From Salinarimonas sp. (GTDB lineage Bacteria > Pseudomonadota > Alphaproteobacteria > Rhizobiales > Beijerinckiaceae): a stretch of DNA of 64,000 nucleotides. A model generated the notes under the pieces. That model did no database searches, was not told the origin of the DNA, and saw nothing but the letters and a program-made list of their open reading frames with translations. Shown one piece after another: positions 54,149 through 62,634 of the stretch. The stretch spans positions 1,288,001 through 1,352,000 of the forward strand of contig NZ_CP157794.1 of NCBI RefSeq assembly GCF_040111675.1, in the 5' to 3' direction. Positions within the stretch are counted from its first letter, which is position 1; each line of letters starts with the position of its first letter. A program made the position numbers and the translations under genes.

Positions 54149-55219
54149 ATGTCCCATTCCGTCCACCTCGACCGCGTCACCATGGCCTTCGGGGCCGTGA
54201 AGGCGGTGGACGACGTCACCTTCACCGTCGATCCGGGGGAATTCTTCTCCATCCTCGGCCCGTCCGGCTGCGGCAAGACCACGATCCTGCGCATGGTCGC
54301 GGGCTTCCTCGCGCCGACCGCGGGGCGGGTGACGATCGGCGGGCGCGACATGGCGGGGCTCGGCCCCAACCAGCGCCCGACCGCGATGATCTTCCAGTCG
54401 CTGGCGCTGTTCCCGCTGATGCCGGTGTGGGAGAACATCGCCTTCGGGCTCGAGGCGCGGGGCATGCCCAAGGCCAAGCGCCGCGCGAAGGCCGAGGAGC
54501 TGCTCGAGCTGATCGCGCTGCCGGGCTTCGCCGACCGGAAGATCGCCGAGCTCTCCGGCGGCCAGAAGCAGCGCGTCGCCATCGCCCGGGCGCTGGCCGT
54601 GGAGCCGCAGGTGCTCCTCCTCGACGAGCCGCTCTCGGCCCTCGATCTCAAGCTGCGCCAGCACATGCGCGCCGAATTGCGCACGATCCAGAAGCGCACC
54701 GGCGTCACCTTCCTCTACATCACCCACGACCAGTCCGAGGCGCTCGCCATGTCGGACCGGGTGGCGGTGATGAGCGAGGGCGTCGTGCAGCAGGTCGCCG
54801 CCCCGCGCGCGCTCTACGACGACCCGGCGACGCCCTTCGTCGCGACCTTCGTGGGCGAGACGAACGCCATCGCCGGCCGCGTCGCCGCGCTCGCGGGAGG
54901 GGAGGCGGCGCTCGACACGCCGCTGGGGCGGCTCACCGCCCGCGCCGGCGCCGGCCTCGCCGAGGGCGCTCCCGCGACGCTCTACGTGCGGCCCGAGGCC
55001 CTGACGCTCGCGGGTGCGGGGGGCGAGAACGTGATCGAGGCGGCCGTCGAGCGGCTCGATTTCGAGGGCGCCTTCGGCCTCCTCCACGCCCGGGCCGAAG
55101 GCGACCTGCCGCTGCTCGCCGCGCTCCCGTCCACCGCGCTCGCCGCCGCGCCGGCTCCCGGCGCGCGGGCGCGCTTCGCCTATCCCGCGCGCGACGCCGT
55201 CGCGCTCGGGGATCCGTGA
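54149..55219 (+). CDS. potA: ABC transporter ATP-binding protein (PotA-like)
   Basis: A 356-residue ATPase. Walker A is GPSGCGKTTILRMVAGF (residues about 37-53), the Q-loop is MIFQSLALFPLM, the signature LSGGQKQRVAIARAL, Walker B VLLLDEPLSALD, and the H-loop YITHDQSEALAMSD. The C-terminal TOBE domain (ATLYVRPEALTLAGAGG) is typical of polyamine and Fe3+ importers. Its TGA stop lies in the first copy of a 14-bp tandem repeat that leads to the permease start. Confidence 0.93.
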   Translation: MSHSVHLDRVTMAFGAVKAVDDVTFTVDPGEFFSILGPSGCGKTTILRMVAGFLAPTAGRVTIGGRDMAGLGPNQRPTAMIFQSLALFPLMPVWENIAFGLEARGMPKAKRRAKAEELLELIALPGFADRKIAELSGGQKQRVAIARALAVEPQVLLLDEPLSALDLKLRQHMRAELRTIQKRTGVTFLYITHDQSEALAMSDRVAVMSEGVVQQVAAPRALYDDPATPFVATFVGETNAIAGRVAALAGGEAALDTPLGRLTARAGAGLAEGAPATLYVRPEALTLAGAGGENVIEAAVERLDFEGAFGLLHARAEGDLPLLAALPSTALAAAPAPGARARFAYPARDAVALGDP

Positions 55220-55292
55220 CATGGGGACCGTGACATGGGGACCGTGACATGGGGACCGTGACATGGGGACCGTGACATGGGGACCGTGACAT
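55215..55292 (+). repeat. 14-bp tandem repeat carrying repeated GGGGA...ATG modules
   Basis: Five tandem copies of cgtgacatggggac plus a partial sixth (cgtgacatg). ATG triplets occur at 55221, 55235, 55249, 55263, 55277 and 55291. Each, except the first, has GGGGA seven bases before it. Only the last opens the permease frame. The array bridges the ATPase stop and the permease start. Confidence 0.95.
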
Positions 55293-56172
55293 GGGCGCGC
55301 TGACCGGACGCTTCGGCGCGGGGCTCACGGGCCTCTTCCTCGCCCTCGTCGGGTTCTGGCTCGCGGGCCTCGTGCTCGCGCCGAACCTGATGATGATCGA
55401 CTTCGCGCTGCGTCCCAATCTCCTGCCGGCGGACATCGGCGGGCCCCGCGACGTCTATTCCCTCGACAACCTCGCCTATCTGGCGAACGAGCCCGTCCAC
55501 CGCGAGATCTTCCTCAAGACCGTCTGGGCGAGCGCGCTGGTGACGGCGGCGACCTTCCTCGTCTGCTATCCGCTCGCCTGTTGGCTGGCGCAGACCGCCT
55601 CGCCGCCGGCCGCGGCCCTGGTGGTGCTCGCCCTGATCATCCCGTTCTGGATCAACGAGGTGCTGCGCACGCTCGCCTGGTACATCCTGCTCGCCTTCCG
55701 CGGTCCCTTGAACGCGCTGCTGCTGCAGCTGGGGATCCTCGACGAGCCGATGCGCTGGTACGGCGACGGGGGCGTGCTGGCGGGGATGGTCTACGCCTAC
55801 ATCCTGTTCATGCTCTTCCCCATATACAACGCCATCGAGAGCCTGGAGAAGGCGCAGATCGAGGCGGCGCGGGACCTCGGCGCCTCGACCTGGCGAATCC
55901 ATACGCGCATCGTGATCCCGCACGCCAAGGCCGGCATCGCGACGGGCTGCGTCTTCACCTTCATGCTCGCCGCCGGGAGCTACGTCGCGCCGGCGCTCCT
56001 CGGGGCGCCGGGCAGCCGCTGGTTCACGCAGATCATCTATAACTGGTTCTTCGAGGGCGGGGACTGGAACCGCGGCGCCGCCTACGCGCTCGTGCTGCTG
56101 GTGCTCTGCCTCGCGGTGGTGCTGATCACGCTGCGGATCGCGCGGGTGAACCTGACGGACGTCGCGAAATGA
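55291..56172 (+). CDS. potB: ABC transporter permease (PotB-like)
   Basis: A 293-residue inner-membrane permease with six predicted helices: LTGLFLALVGFWLAGLVLAP, VTAATFLVCYPLACWLA, AALVVLALIIPFWINEVLRT and later ones. The EAA loop motif is EAARDLGASTWRIHTRIVIP. It forms the channel with the next permease and is energised by the ATPase. Its start is the last ATG of the 14-bp repeat, with GGGGA as ribosome binding site. Confidence 0.93.
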   Translation: MGALTGRFGAGLTGLFLALVGFWLAGLVLAPNLMMIDFALRPNLLPADIGGPRDVYSLDNLAYLANEPVHREIFLKTVWASALVTAATFLVCYPLACWLAQTASPPAAALVVLALIIPFWINEVLRTLAWYILLAFRGPLNALLLQLGILDEPMRWYGDGGVLAGMVYAYILFMLFPIYNAIESLEKAQIEAARDLGASTWRIHTRIVIPHAKAGIATGCVFTFMLAAGSYVAPALLGAPGSRWFTQIIYNWFFEGGDWNRGAAYALVLLVLCLAVVLITLRIARVNLTDVAK

Positions 56173-57050
56173 AGGCCGGCGACATGACGACCGCCGTCGC
56201 GCTTCCCCCGCCGGCGGCCCCCGCGCGCCCGCCGCTCTCGGCGCGGGCGGTGGAGGCGATCCCGAAGGTCCTGTTCTGGATCTATTTCCTCGCCTTCTTC
56301 GTCTATCTCTTCGCGCCGCTCGTGGTGATGAGCGCCGCCGCCTTCAACACGAGCCGCTTCCCGACCGTCACGCCCTGGCTCGGGACGACGACCGACTGGT
56401 TCGCCGAGATGGCGGACGATACCGCCATGTGGCGGGCGCTGGGGACCTCCGCCCTCGTCGCGCTCGGCGTCGTCGCCATCGCCGTGCCGGTCGGCACGGC
56501 CGCCGCGCTCGTGCTGACGAGCCTGCACGCGCGGGCGCGCTCCTTTCTCTACGCGCTGATGGTCTCGCCGCTGCTCACGCCCGGCGTCGTCATCGGCATC
56601 GCGACCCTGATCCTGTGGCGCCCGCTCGGCGTCGGCGGCGGGCTCCTGCTGATCGTGCTCGCCCAGGCGAGCTTCATCTCGGCCTACGTCATGCTGATGG
56701 TCGCCGCGCGCCTCCAGCGCTTCGACCGCACGCTGGAGGAGGCCGCGCTCGGGCTCGGCGCCTCGAAGCCCATGGTCTTCCGGCGCGTGATCCTGCCCTT
56801 CCTCAAGCCCGCGCTCCTCGCCGCGGCCCTGATCGCGACGCTCCAGAGCATCGAGAACTACAATACGACGCTGTTCGTGCGCGGCTTCGAGACGCCGCTG
56901 ACCGTCTACATCGCCACCAAGGTACGCACCGGCCTCACCCCCGCGGTCAACGCGCTGGCGCTGGTCATGATCGCGATCACCGTTCTGGGCGCGGTCGGCT
57001 GGGAGATCGCCCGGCGGCTCGAGGCGCGCCGGGCGGGGAAGGCGGGGTGA
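56169..57050 (+). CDS. potC: ABC transporter permease (PotC-like)
   Basis: A 293-residue second permease with six helices and an EAA motif (EEAALGLGASKPMVFRRVIL). VSPLLTPGVVIGIATLIL and the C-terminal LALVMIAITVLGAVGWEIA are typical of the PotC/YdcV group. It overlaps potB by four bases (ATGA). Residues 1-35 are a Pro/Ala-rich cytoplasmic leader; a second Met at residue 6 is an alternative start. Confidence 0.93.
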   Translation: MKAGDMTTAVALPPPAAPARPPLSARAVEAIPKVLFWIYFLAFFVYLFAPLVVMSAAAFNTSRFPTVTPWLGTTTDWFAEMADDTAMWRALGTSALVALGVVAIAVPVGTAAALVLTSLHARARSFLYALMVSPLLTPGVVIGIATLILWRPLGVGGGLLLIVLAQASFISAYVMLMVAARLQRFDRTLEEAALGLGASKPMVFRRVILPFLKPALLAAALIATLQSIENYNTTLFVRGFETPLTVYIATKVRTGLTPAVNALALVMIAITVLGAVGWEIARRLEARRAGKAG

Positions 57051-57056
57051 GCCGCC

Positions 57057-57842
57057 TCAGCGCAGCCGCTCGTCGAGGAACGTCAGCATCTCGTTCCAGG
57101 ACTGGAGATCGGCCTGCGGGTCGTAGCCCGTGGCCTGGCTCTGCGGGGTGCCCCACACCGTGAAGGCGTGCTTCGCCCCGCCGTAGATCTCCATGCGGTA
57201 GTCGATTCCGGCCCCGTCCATCGCCTCGGCCAGCGAGGCGACCTGCGTCATCGGCGCGACGGGATCGTTCGAGCCGTGCAGGATGAGGATGTCGCCGGCG
57301 ACCGCGTCCCAGGAGGCGCCCTCCGGCGTCTCGAGGCCGCCGTGGAAGCTCACGAAGCCCTCGAGATCCGCGCCCGCGCGGGCGAACTCGAGCGCGGCCG
57401 CGCCACCGAAGCAATAGCCGATCGCCGCGGCCCGCGCGCCGTCGACGCCTGCCTGGGCCCGCGCCGCCTCGAGCCCGGCCATGAGCCGCGCGCGCATGGC
57501 CTCGCGGTCTTCGTAGAGCGCGCCCGAGCGGGCCTGCTTCTCCTCCGTCGTCTCGGGCCGCACGCCCTGGCCGTAGAGATCCACCGCGAAGGCCGCGAAG
57601 CCGAGCTCGGCCAGCATCTGGGCGCGGCGGCGCTCGTAGTCGCCGAGCCCGTCCCAATCGTGGATCACGACGACGAGGGGGCGCGCCTCCTCGTAGCCCT
57701 CGTTCACCGCGACGAAGCCTTCGTAGGACGCGCCGTCGACCTCGTAGACGACGGTCTCGGCGCGGATCTGGGCGTCGGCGGCGCCGGCGGTCAGGGCGAG
57801 GGCGGCGCTCGCGCCGAGGAGGGCGAGGGGCGATCGGAACAT
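57057..57842 (-). CDS. Secreted dienelactone hydrolase-family protein
   Basis: A 261-residue alpha/beta hydrolase with a signal peptide (MFRSPLALLGASAALALTAG, cleavage near ADAQ). The DLH pattern is clear: VVVIHDWDGLGDYERRRAQM, the nucleophile elbow GYCFGGAA with Cys, the acid in GSNDPVAPMT and His in GGAKHAFTVWG. It probably cleaves an ester or lactone in the periplasm. The start MFRSPLAL is chosen because it gives a proper signal peptide. It is convergent with potC and divergent from the fasciclin gene. Confidence 0.85.
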   Translation of the reverse strand: MFRSPLALLGASAALALTAGAADAQIRAETVVYEVDGASYEGFVAVNEGYEEARPLVVVIHDWDGLGDYERRRAQMLAELGFAAFAVDLYGQGVRPETTEEKQARSGALYEDREAMRARLMAGLEAARAQAGVDGARAAAIGYCFGGAAALEFARAGADLEGFVSFHGGLETPEGASWDAVAGDILILHGSNDPVAPMTQVASLAEAMDGAGIDYRMEIYGGAKHAFTVWGTPQSQATGYDPQADLQSWNEMLTFLDERLR

Positions 57843-57917
57843 GGGCGTTTCTCCCGTCGAGTTTCGTGGATTGACGTGACCTAGCGCGAACGCCCGGCGC
57901 GTCCAGGCAGTCGGCCA

Positions 57918-57935
57918 GATCACGCACGCGTGATC
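57918..57935. promoter_or_regulatory. Palindrome in the divergent hydrolase/fasciclin control region
   Basis: GATCACGC-AC-GCGTGATC is a perfect 8-bp inverted repeat with a 2-bp spacer. It lies 75 bp before the hydrolase start and 110 bp before the fasciclin start. The operator role is inferred; no regulator is adjacent. Confidence 0.4.
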
Positions 57936-58045
57936 GCGATGTGATCGAAAGGTTTAAACCGGTCGCCCCGCCGCTGCGTATCTGACGCAAAACAAGAACA
58001 ATATCCCCCACATCTCCCGATTAGCCAACAAAGATGAGGAAAGCC

Positions 58046-58525
58046 ATGCGTTTTCTCAAGACGATGACGGCTGCCGTCGCGGCTCTGTTCATGACGGTCT
58101 CGGTCTCCAAGGCGCAGGACATCGTCGATACCGCCGTTGCGGCCGACGGTTTCGAGACGCTCGTCGCCGCCGTGCAGGCGGCCGAGCTCGTCGACACGCT
58201 CAAGGGCGAGGGCCCGTTCACCGTGTTCGCGCCCACCGACGAGGCCTTCGCGGCGCTCCCCGAGGGCACGGTCGAGAGCCTGCTCCAGCCGGAGAACCGC
58301 GACCAGCTCGTCGCCGTGCTGACCTACCACGTGCTCCCGGGCAAGGTGATGTCCACCGACATCGCCGGCCAGGAGGTCTCCCCCGAGACCGTGCAGGGCC
58401 AGACCCTGACGGTCGACGCGACCGGCGATTCGGTGATGGTGAACGACGCCACGGTCGTTCAGGCCGACATCGAGGCCTCCAACGGCGTCATCCACGTCAT
58501 CGACATGGTGCTCATCCCCGAGTGA
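58046..58525 (+). CDS. Fasciclin-domain secreted protein
   Basis: A 159-residue protein with signal peptide [20 protein letters not shown] (cleavage near SKAQD) and one FAS1 domain. H1 is [20 protein letters not shown] and H2 [13 protein letters not shown]. The ending [15 protein letters not shown] is typical. FAS1 domains mediate adhesion or act as extracellular stress proteins. The ATG used has AGGAAAGCC before it; an in-frame ATG four codons upstream would overlap this ribosome binding site. Confidence 0.93.
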   Translation: MRFLKTMTAAVAALFMTVSVSKAQDIVDTAVAADGFETLVAAVQAAELVDTLKGEGPFTVFAPTDEAFAALPEGTVESLLQPENRDQLVAVLTYHVLPGKVMSTDIAGQEVSPETVQGQTLTVDATGDSVMVNDATVVQADIEASNGVIHVIDMVLIPE

Positions 58526-58689
58526 GGGATCCCGCCACGATCGACACGCCCGCCGTCCGCGCGACCTCTCGCGCGGGCGGCTCGCGTTTCGGGGCCGTGC
58601 GCGCAGCGCCGGGCGGATGCGCGCGAAGACGCCTTCCGCCCGCCGCCCGTGCGCCGTAAACGGGGCTTTTCCCCCGGAGCGGACCGGAC

Positions 58690-59433
58690 GTGAGCCTCGA
58701 GATCCTCCTGATCGTCTTTCTCGCGCTGGGCCTCGGCGGCGCCGTCAAGGGCGCCATCGGGCTCGGGCTGCCGATCGTCGCCATCCCCGTGCTCGCCGCC
58801 TTCCTCGGCGTGCCGCACGCGCTCGCGATCATGATGACGCCGCTCGCCGTCACCAATGCCTGGCAGATCTGGCATTATCGGCACGCGCGCGGCGATCAGC
58901 CCTTCCTCGCCCCGCTCGTCGTCTCCGGCCTCGTCGGCATCGCGCTCGGAACCTGGGCGCTGACCGAGCTCCCCGCCGAGGCGCTGGCCCTGACGCTCGC
59001 GACCCTCGTCACGGTCTACATCGTGCTCACGCTCGCGAAGCCGCACATCGCGCTTTCGCCCAAGCGCGGCCGCCGGCTCGCGCCGGGGGTCGGCTTCGTC
59101 GGCGGCGTGCTGCAGGGCGCGACGGGCATCTCCGCGCCGGTGACGGTGACGTTCATGCACGCGCTCCGGCTCGAGCGCCCGCCCTTCATCTTCGCCGTGT
59201 CGGTGATGTTCCTGTCGTGGGCGCTCGTCCAGTCGGCCTCGCTCGCGATCGCCGGCGTGCTCACGCCCTTCCGGCTCGTCGAGGGGCTCGTCGCGCTGGT
59301 CCCGATCGCGCTCGGTATGCGTGTCGGCAACTGGCTCGCCGGCAAGCTTTCGCGCAAGGCCTTCGAGCGGATCATCATCGGCATCCTCGCGGTGATGGCG
59401 CTGCGGCTGTTCCAGACCGGCCTCGGGCTCTGA
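58690..59433 (+). CDS. TSUP-family transporter (TauE/SafE)
   Basis: A 247-residue polytopic membrane protein of the sulfite exporter TauE/SafE family. It has paired repeats with GGAVKGAIGLGLPIVAIPVL and a second half GVGFVGGVLQGATGISAPVT, plus HALAIMMTPLAVTNAWQIWH. About seven to eight helices. These proteins export sulfite, sulfoacetate or related organic anions, and the substrate is not decided here. GTG start with GGAG 12 bases upstream. Confidence 0.9.
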   Translation: MSLEILLIVFLALGLGGAVKGAIGLGLPIVAIPVLAAFLGVPHALAIMMTPLAVTNAWQIWHYRHARGDQPFLAPLVVSGLVGIALGTWALTELPAEALALTLATLVTVYIVLTLAKPHIALSPKRGRRLAPGVGFVGGVLQGATGISAPVTVTFMHALRLERPPFIFAVSVMFLSWALVQSASLAIAGVLTPFRLVEGLVALVPIALGMRVGNWLAGKLSRKAFERIIIGILAVMALRLFQTGLGL

Positions 59434-59516
59434 GAGGCCCGCGACACGGTCGCCCCTCGCCAGAGGCGAGCGAATCGGCGAGAAGAGGCAGAACGGGACG
59501 CGAACGGAGGCGCGCG

Positions 59517-60227
59517 GTGACGGCTTTGGCGGCGAGCGAGGGCAGGGACGTGCGCCCGACGGAGATCTCGGTCGGCGCCTTGGCGCTCGTGCTCGACCGC
59601 GAGGGCGTCGCCTACGCGCCGGACCATCGGGCGCTCCTCGTCGCCGACCTCCATCTGGAGAAGGGGTCCTCGCGCGCCCGGCGCGGCTTCCTGCTGCCGC
59701 CCTACGACACGCGCGAGACCCTGGAGCGGCTCGCGCGCGTGGTCGCGGCTTACGACCCGGCGCGGGTGATCGCGCTCGGCGACAGCTTCCACGACGTCGG
59801 CGGGCCGGATCGGCTGGGCGATGAGGAGCGCGCGGCGCTCGCCGCTCTGCAGGCGGGGCGGGACTGGCTCTGGCTCACCGGCAATCACGACGAGACGCTT
59901 CCCGCCGCCGTCGGCGGGGCGGTCGCCGAGACCTGCGATCTCGACGGGACGACGCTGCGCCACGAGCCCGGCGCCGGCGCGCCGCCGGAGATCGCGGGCC
60001 ATCTCCACCCCGTGGCGAAGGTGCGCCTGCGCGGCCGCGCGGTGCGCGCCCGCTGCTTCGCCACCGACGGCGCCCGCCTCGTCATGCCCGCCTTCGGGGC
60101 CTATGCGGGCGGCCTCAACGTCTGCGACGCCGCCTTCGCCCCGCTCTTCGCCGGCGGCTTCACCGCCCATGTCGCGGGCCGTGACCGGCTCTACGCCGTG
60201 GATTCGCGGGTGCTGTGCGGGGATTGA
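59517..60227 (+). CDS. pdeM: Ligase-associated DNA damage response endonuclease PdeM
   Basis: A 236-residue calcineurin-like metallophosphoesterase. The metal motifs are LLVADLHLEKGSSRARRGFL, VIALGDSFHDVGG, WLTGNHDE and IAGHLHP. The HLEKG and PPYDTRETLERL stretches identify the PdeM group, found with an ATP-dependent ligase, Lhr helicase and exonuclease in a DNA repair locus. None of these partners adjoins here, so this is an orphan copy or the locus is split. A GTG start with GGAGG six bases upstream is chosen. It ends four bases before the convergent cimA stop. Confidence 0.88.
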   Translation: MTALAASEGRDVRPTEISVGALALVLDREGVAYAPDHRALLVADLHLEKGSSRARRGFLLPPYDTRETLERLARVVAAYDPARVIALGDSFHDVGGPDRLGDEERAALAALQAGRDWLWLTGNHDETLPAAVGGAVAETCDLDGTTLRHEPGAGAPPEIAGHLHPVAKVRLRGRAVRARCFATDGARLVMPAFGAYAGGLNVCDAAFAPLFAGGFTAHVAGRDRLYAVDSRVLCGD

Positions 60228-60231
60228 GGGT

Positions 60232-61824
60232 TCAAGCCCGCGCCCCCGACCTGAGCAGCGTGTAGTCGATCGCGTCCGTCAGCGCCTCGAAGGAGGCGTC
60301 GATGATGTTGGGCGAGACGCCCACCGTGGTGAAGCGCGTCCCCGCGCCGTCGCGGAACTCCACCAGCACGCGGGTGGCGGCGTCGGTGCCGCCCTGGAAG
60401 ATGCGCACCTTGAAGTCGATGAGCTCGAGCCCGGCGATCCGCTCCTGGTAGCGGCCGAGATCCTTGCGCAGCGCCACGTCGAGCGCGTTGACCGGGCCGT
60501 TGCCCTCCGCCGCCGAGATCAGCACCTCGTCGCCGACGCGCACCTTGACGATGGCCTCCGCCACCGTGGTGAGCTCGCCGCGCGCGTTCCAGCGCCGCTC
60601 GACGTTGACCGAATAGCGCTCGACCTCGAAGAAGGCCGGCACCTCGCCCATCACGCGCTTGACGAGGAGATAGAACGAGGCGTCCGCGCCCTCGTAGGCG
60701 TAGCCGAGGGCCTCCTTCTCCTTGAGCACGGAGAGCATGCGGTTCAGCCGCGGGTCGTCCTTGCCGAGATCGACGCCGATGCGCTCGAGCTCGGCGCGCA
60801 GGTTCGACTTGCCGCCCTGGTCGGAGACCAGCACCCGGCGCAGGTTGCCGACACGCTCCGGCTCGACGTGCTCGTAGGTCTTCGGGTCCTTGAGCACCGC
60901 GGACGCGTGGATGCCGGCCTTGGTGGCGAAGGCGCTCGCGCCGACATACGGCGCGTGGCGGTTCGGCTGGCGGTTGAGCAGCTCGTCGATCGCCCGCGAC
61001 ACCGGCGTGAGGCGCGCCAGCGCCTCGGGCGAGACGCCGGTCGTGTAGCGCCCGGCGAAATGGGGCTTCAAGGCCAGCGTGCCGATGAGCGTCACGAGGT
61101 TGGCGTTGCCGCAGCGCTCTCCGAGCCCGTTCAGGGTGCCTTGGATCTGGCGCGCGCCCGCCTCGATCGCGGCGAGCGAGTTGGCGACGGCGCAGCCGCA
61201 ATCGTCGTGGGCGTGGATGCCGAGCCTTTCGCCCGGCACCACCTCCGCCACGCGCGCCACGATGGCGCCGACCTCGCCGGGCAGCGTGCCGCCGTTGGTG
61301 TCGCAGAGCACGACCCAGCGCGCGCCGGCCTCGTAGGCCGTGCGGGCGCAGGCGAGGGCGTAGTCCGGGTTCGCCTTGAAGCCGTCGAAGAAATGCTCGC
61401 AATCGACCATCGCCTCGCGCCCGCGGGCGACCGCCGCCTCGACGCTCTCGCGGATCGAGGCGAGGTTCTCCTCGGGCTCGATCTCGAGGGCGACGCGCAC
61501 GTGATAGTCCCAGGCCTTGGCGACGTAGCAGATCGCGTCGCACTCCGCGTCGAGGAGCGCGGCGACGCCGGGATCGTTCGCGGCCGAGCGGCCGGCGCGC
61601 TTCGTCATGCCGAAAGCGGTGAAGCGGGCGGCTCGTGTGCGCTTCTCGCGGAAGAACTCGGTGTCGAGCGGGTTCGCGCCGGGATAGCCGCCCTCGACGT
61701 AGTCGATGCCCAGCGCGTCGAGATGGCCGGCGATGGCGATCTTGTCCGCCAGCGAGAAGTCGACGCCCGTGGTTTGGGCGCCGTCGCGAAGCGTGGTGTC
61801 GAACAGGTGGATACGCGCGCTCAT
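60232..61824 (-). CDS. cimA: (R)-citramalate synthase
   Basis: A 530-residue DRE-TIM metallolyase that condenses acetyl-CoA and pyruvate to citramalate, a threonine-independent route to isoleucine. The start LFDTTLRDGAQTTGVDFSLA and YVEGGYPGANPLDTEFF are characteristic of CimA. LCDTNGGTLPGEVGAIV and GIHAHDDCGCAVANSLAAIE hold the metal ligands. The C-terminal regulatory LeuA dimer domain is complete (VNALDVALRKDLGRY, GVSPNIIDASFEAL). It overlaps the acetyltransferase gene by four bases. Confidence 0.95.
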   Translation of the reverse strand: MSARIHLFDTTLRDGAQTTGVDFSLADKIAIAGHLDALGIDYVEGGYPGANPLDTEFFREKRTRAARFTAFGMTKRAGRSAANDPGVAALLDAECDAICYVAKAWDYHVRVALEIEPEENLASIRESVEAAVARGREAMVDCEHFFDGFKANPDYALACARTAYEAGARWVVLCDTNGGTLPGEVGAIVARVAEVVPGERLGIHAHDDCGCAVANSLAAIEAGARQIQGTLNGLGERCGNANLVTLIGTLALKPHFAGRYTTGVSPEALARLTPVSRAIDELLNRQPNRHAPYVGASAFATKAGIHASAVLKDPKTYEHVEPERVGNLRRVLVSDQGGKSNLRAELERIGVDLGKDDPRLNRMLSVLKEKEALGYAYEGADASFYLLVKRVMGEVPAFFEVERYSVNVERRWNARGELTTVAEAIVKVRVGDEVLISAAEGNGPVNALDVALRKDLGRYQERIAGLELIDFKVRIFQGGTDAATRVLVEFRDGAGTRFTTVGVSPNIIDASFEALTDAIDYTLLRSGARA

Positions 61825-62345
61825 GACGGTTTTCCCCGGGGTGTTTCCTCGCCGCCTTTCGGCGGCTCCATCGCCTTGGTCATCGTGGTGTTGGCGAGCC
61901 ATTGGCCCGCACGGTGGACGGTGTTGCGCTGCTGCGGAGCGTAGCCGCGGTCCATGAAGAAGGGCAGGGCGGTGTCGGAGGCCTGGACGGCGAGAGTCCT
62001 CGCGCCCCGCGCGGCGGCGAGCTTCTCCAGCGCGTCGCAGAGCGTCGTCGCGACCCCGCGCCCGGCCATGTCCGGGGCGACGTAGAGCATGTCGATGGTC
62101 ACGCCGCCCTCGAGCGAGGCGAAGCCGACGACCTCGCCGTCTTCCACCGCGACCAGGGTCAGCGCCTTGCCGAGGCGCGCCGCGAAGGCCTCGACGTCGT
62201 CGGCCGTCGAGGCCCAGGCCTCCTGCTGCGCGACGTCGTAATCCTCGCCGGTGAGCGCCTCGATGGCGTCGCGGAAGATCTGCGCGCAGACGGGCGCGTC
62301 CTCGGGCAGGTAGGGCCGCAGGCCGACGGGCGGGGGGCGGGTCAT
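61821..62345 (-). CDS. GNAT-family N-acetyltransferase
   Basis: A 174-residue acetyltransferase. Motif A is MLYVAPDMAGRGVATTLCDA, with the acetyl-CoA loop GRGVAT. LRPYLPEDAPVCAQIFRDAI begins the fold, and DTALPFFMDRGYAPQQRNTV ends it, like YafP-type GNATs. The substrate is unknown. The stop overlaps the cimA start (four bases), so both are on one transcript. The ribosome binding site is GAGGAG. Confidence 0.88.
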   Translation of the reverse strand: MTRPPPVGLRPYLPEDAPVCAQIFRDAIEALTGEDYDVAQQEAWASTADDVEAFAARLGKALTLVAVEDGEVVGFASLEGGVTIDMLYVAPDMAGRGVATTLCDALEKLAAARGARTLAVQASDTALPFFMDRGYAPQQRNTVHRAGQWLANTTMTKAMEPPKGGEETPRGKPS

Positions 62346-62380
62346 GCGGGGCTCCTCGCGCCGAAGCCGGGACGCGATTG

Positions 62381-62574
62381 TCCTTCCCTGTAGGGGAAGG
62401 TGTCTCGGCGAAGCCGAGACGGATGGGGCGCGCGGCACGCGCGTTCGGCGAAGCCGAAATCGACGGTCGGGACGGACGCCGCCGGCGCTCCCGCTTCGCG
62501 GAACGCGTCGCTTCGCGCCGCGCCCCATCCGTCACGCCGCTGCGCGGCGCGCCACCTTCCCCTACAGGGAAGGA
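62381..62574. repeat. Long palindromic intergenic element
   Basis: The arms ccttccctgtaggggaaggt and accttcccctacagggaagg bound ~155 bp with inner inverted segments acggatggggcgcg / cgcgccccatccgt and small hairpins (tctcggcgaagccgaga). It lies between cysS and the acetyltransferase gene. Confidence 0.8.
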
Positions 62575-62634
62575 GGGCCGTGGCGTCGCTCTCCACGACG
62601 TACCAGAGAGCCTGCATCGAGCCCTCCATCGACC

